Shown piece after piece: positions 59,502 through 64,000 of a stretch of 64,000 nt of DNA. Made by a program: the position numbers and the translations under genes. The notes below the pieces were generated by a model, which was not told the DNA's origin, searched no databases, and saw only the letters and a program-made list of their open reading frames with translations. Positions within the stretch are counted from its first letter, which is position 1. Every line of letters starts with the position of its first letter. The stretch is from Pseudopyrenochaeta lycopersici. Lineage: Eukaryota; Ascomycota; Dothideomycetes; Pleosporales; Pseudopyrenochaetaceae. Location: NCBI GenBank assembly GCA_003313425.1, contig NHZP01000003.1, forward strand, positions 124,001 to 188,000. The letters are read 5' to 3'.

Positions 59502-60461
59502 ATGTTTCAACCCCGCCACCATCAGGGTGTTCGTTATGTGGCCATGCTACTAGGCGCTCTTGCATTTCATTTCGTAGCCGTTGTTCACGGTCTTCCTGCC
59601 GTCAACAACGAAAAACTCATGGCAAAGCAGAGAGAGATAGTTGCTAGTTCCATCGATCTAGGACCGCGACAAACCCTCCCAGACCCGTTGGCCCAATTCC
59701 CTTCCGGACTCTTGAACCAATTTTTGAGGCTCATAAGCAGCCTGCCAGAGGGCGCAATGGCCCTCGATGCTGTGGGCAGGATCTTGACTCCTTTGCAGCA
59801 GCGGTTAGCTGACTCGGTCGGCATCGATACAACAAGAGACGATCTGGCGCGGAACGCTGCTTGTGCCGATGTGACTGTTGTTTTTGCACGAGGGACGACC
59901 GAGCCGGGCAATGTGGGGCTTGTGACAGGACCACCGTTCTTCGACGCTCTGAGCGAGCAACTTGGTAGTAAATCCCTCGCTGTTCAAGGTGTCGAGTATC
60001 CCGCTACCTTCGCTGGTTTTAATTTAAATGGCACACAAGGAGTGCCGAGTATGTAAGTAGTTGTATTATGTTACATGTAGCCAGGAGTGGAGCCTGGGTG
60101 ATGATATACACACACTTACTGACTCCGTTGATTCAGGACTAGCTTTCTCAACAAGGCCATCAGTAGCTGTCCTAACACAAAATTGGTCATGTCCGGTTAT
60201 TCCCAGGGAGCCTTAGTTGTCCGTAGCACGGCTAACTCGCTACCTGCGAGCACCATGTCTAAAATCAGCTCGGTTGTGACCTTTGGAGATCCGCGAGGAG
60301 AGCAGACGGCTATTACCGGCGCAAGTGGTAAAACTTTAGTGATTTGCCATGAGAATGACAGCGTCTGCGACGGTGGATTCATCACTGTCGATCATTTGAC
60401 TTACGGTGCTGATGCGGCCACGGCTGCCCAGTTTGTGATACAGAAAGCTAATGGTGAGTAG
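59502..60461 (+). CDS. Cutinase (secreted serine esterase), two exons
   Basis: Exon 1 (59502-60052) and exon 2 (60137-60461) join over an 84-bp intron (GTAAGT, ATTCAG), giving 291 residues. A signal-anchor-like hydrophobic stretch (VAMLLGALAFHFVAVVHG) lies behind a short basic N-terminus. The cutinase block CADVTVVFARGTTEPGNVG is followed by the nucleophile motif GYSQGA (Ser206), the acid in ENDSVCDGG (Asp258) and the base in VDHLTYG (His270), with the two cysteines flanking the acid loop. The enzyme hydrolyses plant cutin or other esters outside the cell. It is longer than typical 200-230-residue cutinases because of an N-terminal extension of about 110 residues. A GTGAGT-like donor overlaps the last codons, so a further short 3' exon is possible. 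Confidence 0.9.
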
Positions 60462-61112
60462 AAAGTACACAAGTCGCCAAAATACACCAGCCTTTACACT
60501 ACTAATATTATATTGTTAGTATAACTCATGATACATATCTATTGGGATAAACACCAAGGCAAGGAATCGAAACATCGTGGACAGATGAAGGATGCCCATA
60601 GCCTAACGTTGTGGCACATTTTCATTATGAGCATGGCAAAATCGGCACTAGTCTTCTTTGTGTGTAATTTTGTAATAAATTTTGTTACGAATAGATTTGA
60701 ACTATTTTATGATCTCTAAAGTGTGATGCTCCTGGTACAAGGATGATACTAACAGGTTTACAGATCATTCCAACTGCAACCAGATGTCAAAAGTGAAGTC
60801 CGCAATAAAATCCAGAAACTAAAAAAAGTTCGCCACACGAGGGAATTCGTTCAAGAGAACAGCAAATACCTGTATCAGTAATTGTTAGATGGCTTTGGGA
60901 AAGATAATGGTGGACAATTCGATATATCTATGTTTGAGAAGAGCGAAATCACGCAAAGGTTGAAAGAGACTTTATTTACTTTTCAACTTAGTAAACAATA
61001 AAGTCACGATAATAAAAAGTATCAGGTATTGGTGGGAGCGTCTTCCAAAGCTACGGTACATTTGCCCCAAACGGTCGGATGTGCTTGACGCATGTTCCCT
61101 AGCCCAAGTCAG
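60462..61112. other. Intergenic, no supported gene
   Basis: AT-rich DNA between the cutinase stop and the stop of the next minus-strand gene. Confidence 0.5.
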
Positions 61113-61687
61113 CTAAGTCGTGGCTTCTGTTGCGCTATTGTTACGATCTAAATATATATCGTCCTGAAATTTGATTATATAATCCTGATAGATAGCTTGT
61201 TGTGATTGCTGAGAAACGTCATTGCGAGGAGTCGGCTCGGAGGAGTTTGAGCACGGACAAGGATATGGTTGATCCATGTGAACCTCCAAACGGCTGGCTG
61301 TTTCAAATGGGAACATGTACATAATTGCATCATCATACTCTGAGCCCTTAAGAAATTCAACATATTCGCAGGTGCCGATTTTAACAATGCGCCTCTTCGG
61401 TCTTACTGCCTTATGATTTCAAAAAGCCATTAATAGCCTATCTTTAAGTGGTTGTTGGTTCTGTCAAATGAGAACTTGGTGCCGCTGAAATCTTTACAGA
61501 ACATGGCATTGCCTCTATGTTGGTTACTATTGCTGTTTGATTTCACGTTCAGTCTTCCTGCGAATCGATATTTTGCAACAGACTTCATCTCGCCGCAAAT
61601 GGGCTCAATGATATCGCCGCCTAGAAATAGAGCCAATGTAAGATCATTTGCAATTACTATAAGCAGAAATGTGTGAGAAGAAGGCAT
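61113..61687 (-). CDS. Candidate small secreted cysteine-containing protein, two exons
   Basis: Exon 1 (61687-61498) and exon 2 (61405-61113) join over a 92-bp intron (GTAAAG donor, GGCAG acceptor; CTATTAAT branch-like), giving 160 residues. The phase works only with this pair of sites, which supports the model. The N-terminus MPSSHTFLLIVIANDLTLAL is hydrophobic and signal-like. Four cysteines remain (PICGE, GTCEY, YPCPCS). The second half is polar, Gln/Asn/Asp-rich. I recognise no family. The gene could be an effector-like secreted protein or a chance pairing of open frames; an in-frame Met at 61741 is an alternative start. Confidence 0.45.
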
Positions 61688-64000
61688 TGTAAAAGCAATC
61701 GCCAATTGACAGTATATGGTCCACTCCCTTCGAATCTGCAATCAAATTCCATCAATAATACGAAATAGGTTTGCTTAACTCTAACCACAATTTAATTGTA
61801 TTGCGTATTATAAAACATGGTTTTATCAATTCAACCGAGACAAATTGTTCTAGAGTATTTGGGTCGTGATGTTGCACCACGATTGCTGGGATTGATGTAC
61901 ATCGTGGTTTCTAAGCTGTGATTGGACCAGGGCCAGCATGAATTTCACTGTGGTAATTGAACTAGCCTCGTGCTGAGTCTTCTTGTCCATCACCTTGAGA
62001 CCTTCATCTTTACTCTTGATTGACGGAGCGTCAATTACTAGCGTCAATCAGAATCCATTCTCTCTAGGAAGGGGCTGCCTGCAAGGCTAAGGCTAAGGCT
62101 GGGAAGAGATGTGCCCAGCATCGTCCCGTGCTTGTTGGTGGTGTAGATCGAAATGAGAAAAGTACAAAGTACTTTCATCGAAAGCATTATATTCCACTTA
62201 GACAGGAATATTATATCATCCTAGGCAGAAGCATTGCTTGGTTGTCTAGGTGGCCAAGTAGACGACGGTCTTGTTGGCTTGATTCCCATATAGAGTTTGT
62301 CCAAGGCTAAAGTTTAAGCACTCAGATCACGCAGGTCCTTAACTTTCTCTGTCTTTCTAATGGGCTCCTATGACATCCGCATTTCAAGTCTTGTTGTTAG
62401 AGGTTCTCTAAATGATTTCGACAGGGTCTAGCTCGTGCATCGTTGCACTCACCGTCAGGGTTCAATCCTTCCAAGGTGAGTCACAGGTGAAAGGTAACTG
62501 TTACATCTACCTTTCACCTAGCTGAACTACCGGATTAAGCCTAGCGCCTGAACTAGCGGCTCTAGCTCTTGTATTTAAACAGTACCTCTCCCCAGTACCT
62601 CTCCCCCGAAGGTAAGAGGTATCTGCTATTTTGTCTACTTCTTTTAAATGGAGTTACTCTCAACCAGACCGTCCCAACTGTGCGTGTTGACTGCCTCACA
62701 CTCACTGCCCGGATGGCTTTGATATGTTCCACTCCCCACTGCAAACTTTGCAAATGTGCACTATTTTACGCTCGAAAATAATAAATTACATGAAATTTAA
62801 ATATTTAGTTGCATCGTGATATTAAATTGCAGACCACTGCTTCTCACAGCACTGAAGTTACCAAGGGGAAAAGGAGTTTAAGCTATGACGCACTATCTTT
62901 ATAACGACGTTTGATCGCTTAAAAATATCTTCAGCGTATTTTACCTCCTTTTGAGACCCTAATAAAACGTTTCCTTCTGTTAGATGATGGGACATCAGTA
63001 ATACGAGAACAATGTTAACGGACTGGAACAAAGTATGGCCTGTAAACTCACCCTCGCGGGGCCGAGGAAAGACTGCATAGAGTCTTTAGATGAAAAAGGC
63101 TATTAATGTGGATTGCCTGAGGAGCATGTTTTACTGTCTTGAATCTGGGGCTGCATGGACAAATCAAACGCGGCGTTAGGCCTTCTTGTGATTTGTCTTC
63201 ATGGGTAGTAAAACTTTCACTTCTATGAGCTGGATAATAAGTAGGGTATTAGATATCTAACCGACGGATGGTACGTGTTCTCGTAATATACAAGCACCTG
63301 CTTCTACTTATTCTCTTCTCATCGACGGGCCTTGGTGGAGTATTCAATGTTTAGTATGAAATATATAAATTTAAATGAATCAATTCATCAAGCCAACCCG
63401 TATTTGCGCAGCGATAAAGATTATCACTATTTTCATTCTAGCGGTCACTCAAACAAAGGAATAACTGATCTAAACCGAAAATTCAAGATTTCTGCTATAT
63501 CAGATTTAAATCGGAACTAGCCTTAATAAAATTACAGCAGTGTTATCGAGCAATGGTTGGTATTCTTACTGGGGGTCCTTCAGTTAGTGCGCATCAAGCC
63601 ACTGAATAGTTTTGGACCAGCTAAGGGCTCATAAATCTTCCTGTTGAAAATATTTGGTGCTTGGTATATAATTTCGGTTGTTGAAATCAGAATCTTCGGT
63701 GGAACTAAATTATTCTGTTTGGAAGTGGTGGCAGATAGTTTATTTCAAACTCAGAGACATAAGTGATTTGGAGTAAAACGAAGAAAGGAACTAAGAACAA
63801 AGAGCTACCTATTGGCATGAAATATTCGATGTGCCAAGCGCCTTGGGATGTAACATTCATGCCTTTACTCAACGGCCACGGCGTTATCGTAACTTTACTT
63901 TCGAGGTCGTTTCGCTTACCTCGGCCGTTTTATTCCATTCAGTATCTACCAAAGAATGTCTCAAATATAAAATTAGCCTGTAATTAAGAGCAGCACTCAA
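61688..64000. other. No supported gene to the end of the window
   Basis: Only short open frames are present. A triple AAGGCT repeat lies at about 62085-62102, and a short direct duplication (CAGTACCTCTCCCC) at about 62580-62606. A GGTTCAATCC box at about 62459 does not fold into a tRNA. Confidence 0.45.

Noticed and set aside
62430..62480. tRNA-like stretch with GGTTCAATCC box
   Set aside because: The T-stem pairs poorly and no acceptor or anticodon stem can be formed.
1..64000. CRISPR arrays, operons, Shine-Dalgarno sites
   Set aside because: None present; the gene structure is eukaryotic with spliceosomal introns.

Overview
The window looks like genomic DNA of a filamentous ascomycete (Pezizomycotina). 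The real genes carry short 49-134 bp introns with GTRNGY-like donors, CTRAY branch points and YAG acceptors. The protein families are typical of moulds: a HET-domain protein, rhodopsin-domain (PTH11-like) membrane proteins, a cutinase, a basic-region/ankyrin (bANK) regulator, a Tautomerase_3 enzyme and a DUF3435 recombinase relic. The transposons show dense C-to-T/G-to-A decay like that left by RIP. I cannot name the species; a plant-associated ascomycete is plausible from the cutinase and bANK genes. Most real genes are split by introns, so exon joins were worked out by hand from splice signals, reading phase and family conservation.

Layout, left to right. (1) 0.2-12 kb is an accessory gene block: a secreted protein-arginine-deiminase family protein (-), an epoxide hydrolase (-), a LINE ORF1 relic (+), a bANK transcription factor (+), a nor-1-like short-chain dehydrogenase (-), and a second epoxide hydrolase (+) that is a pseudogene. 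(2) 12.8-17.4 kb holds an intact HET-domain gene (-), then a badly decayed DUF3435/tyrosine-recombinase gene (-) of the superfamily that includes Starship captains. (3) 18.9-29.6 kb is a nested transposon complex. The outer element is PIF/Harbinger (TIRs, TAA target duplication). It contains a complete but dead chromovirus-type Gypsy element (LTRs, GAGCG duplication), which itself contains a 250-bp solo LTR (AAACC duplication) and a 378-bp non-coding element (TACTA duplication). (4) 32.4-38.5 kb carries two intron-rich membrane-protein genes. (5) 38.5-41.8 kb is AT-rich, with a Tc1/mariner element (TA duplication) into which a second copy of the 250-bp solo LTR inserted (TTAGG duplication). 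(6) 42.3-61.7 kb carries a tautomerase-family gene, a four-unit minisatellite, an MFS-pump pseudogene, a divergent pair (SDR and rhodopsin-domain protein) sharing a promoter with zinc-cluster-type palindromes, a cysteine-free small secreted protein, a cutinase and a candidate cysteine-containing small secreted protein. The remaining stretches show no gene I can support.

How the parts may work together. The regulator, dehydrogenase and two epoxide hydrolases between 3.5 and 12 kb resemble a small, partly decayed specialised-metabolism locus: bANK proteins are known cluster regulators, and nor-1-like SDRs and epoxide hydrolases are common tailoring enzymes. No backbone synthase is present, so this is inference. 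The HET gene next to a decayed DUF3435 gene, together with the accessory block beyond it, also fits a fossil giant mobile element, but no element boundaries were found.
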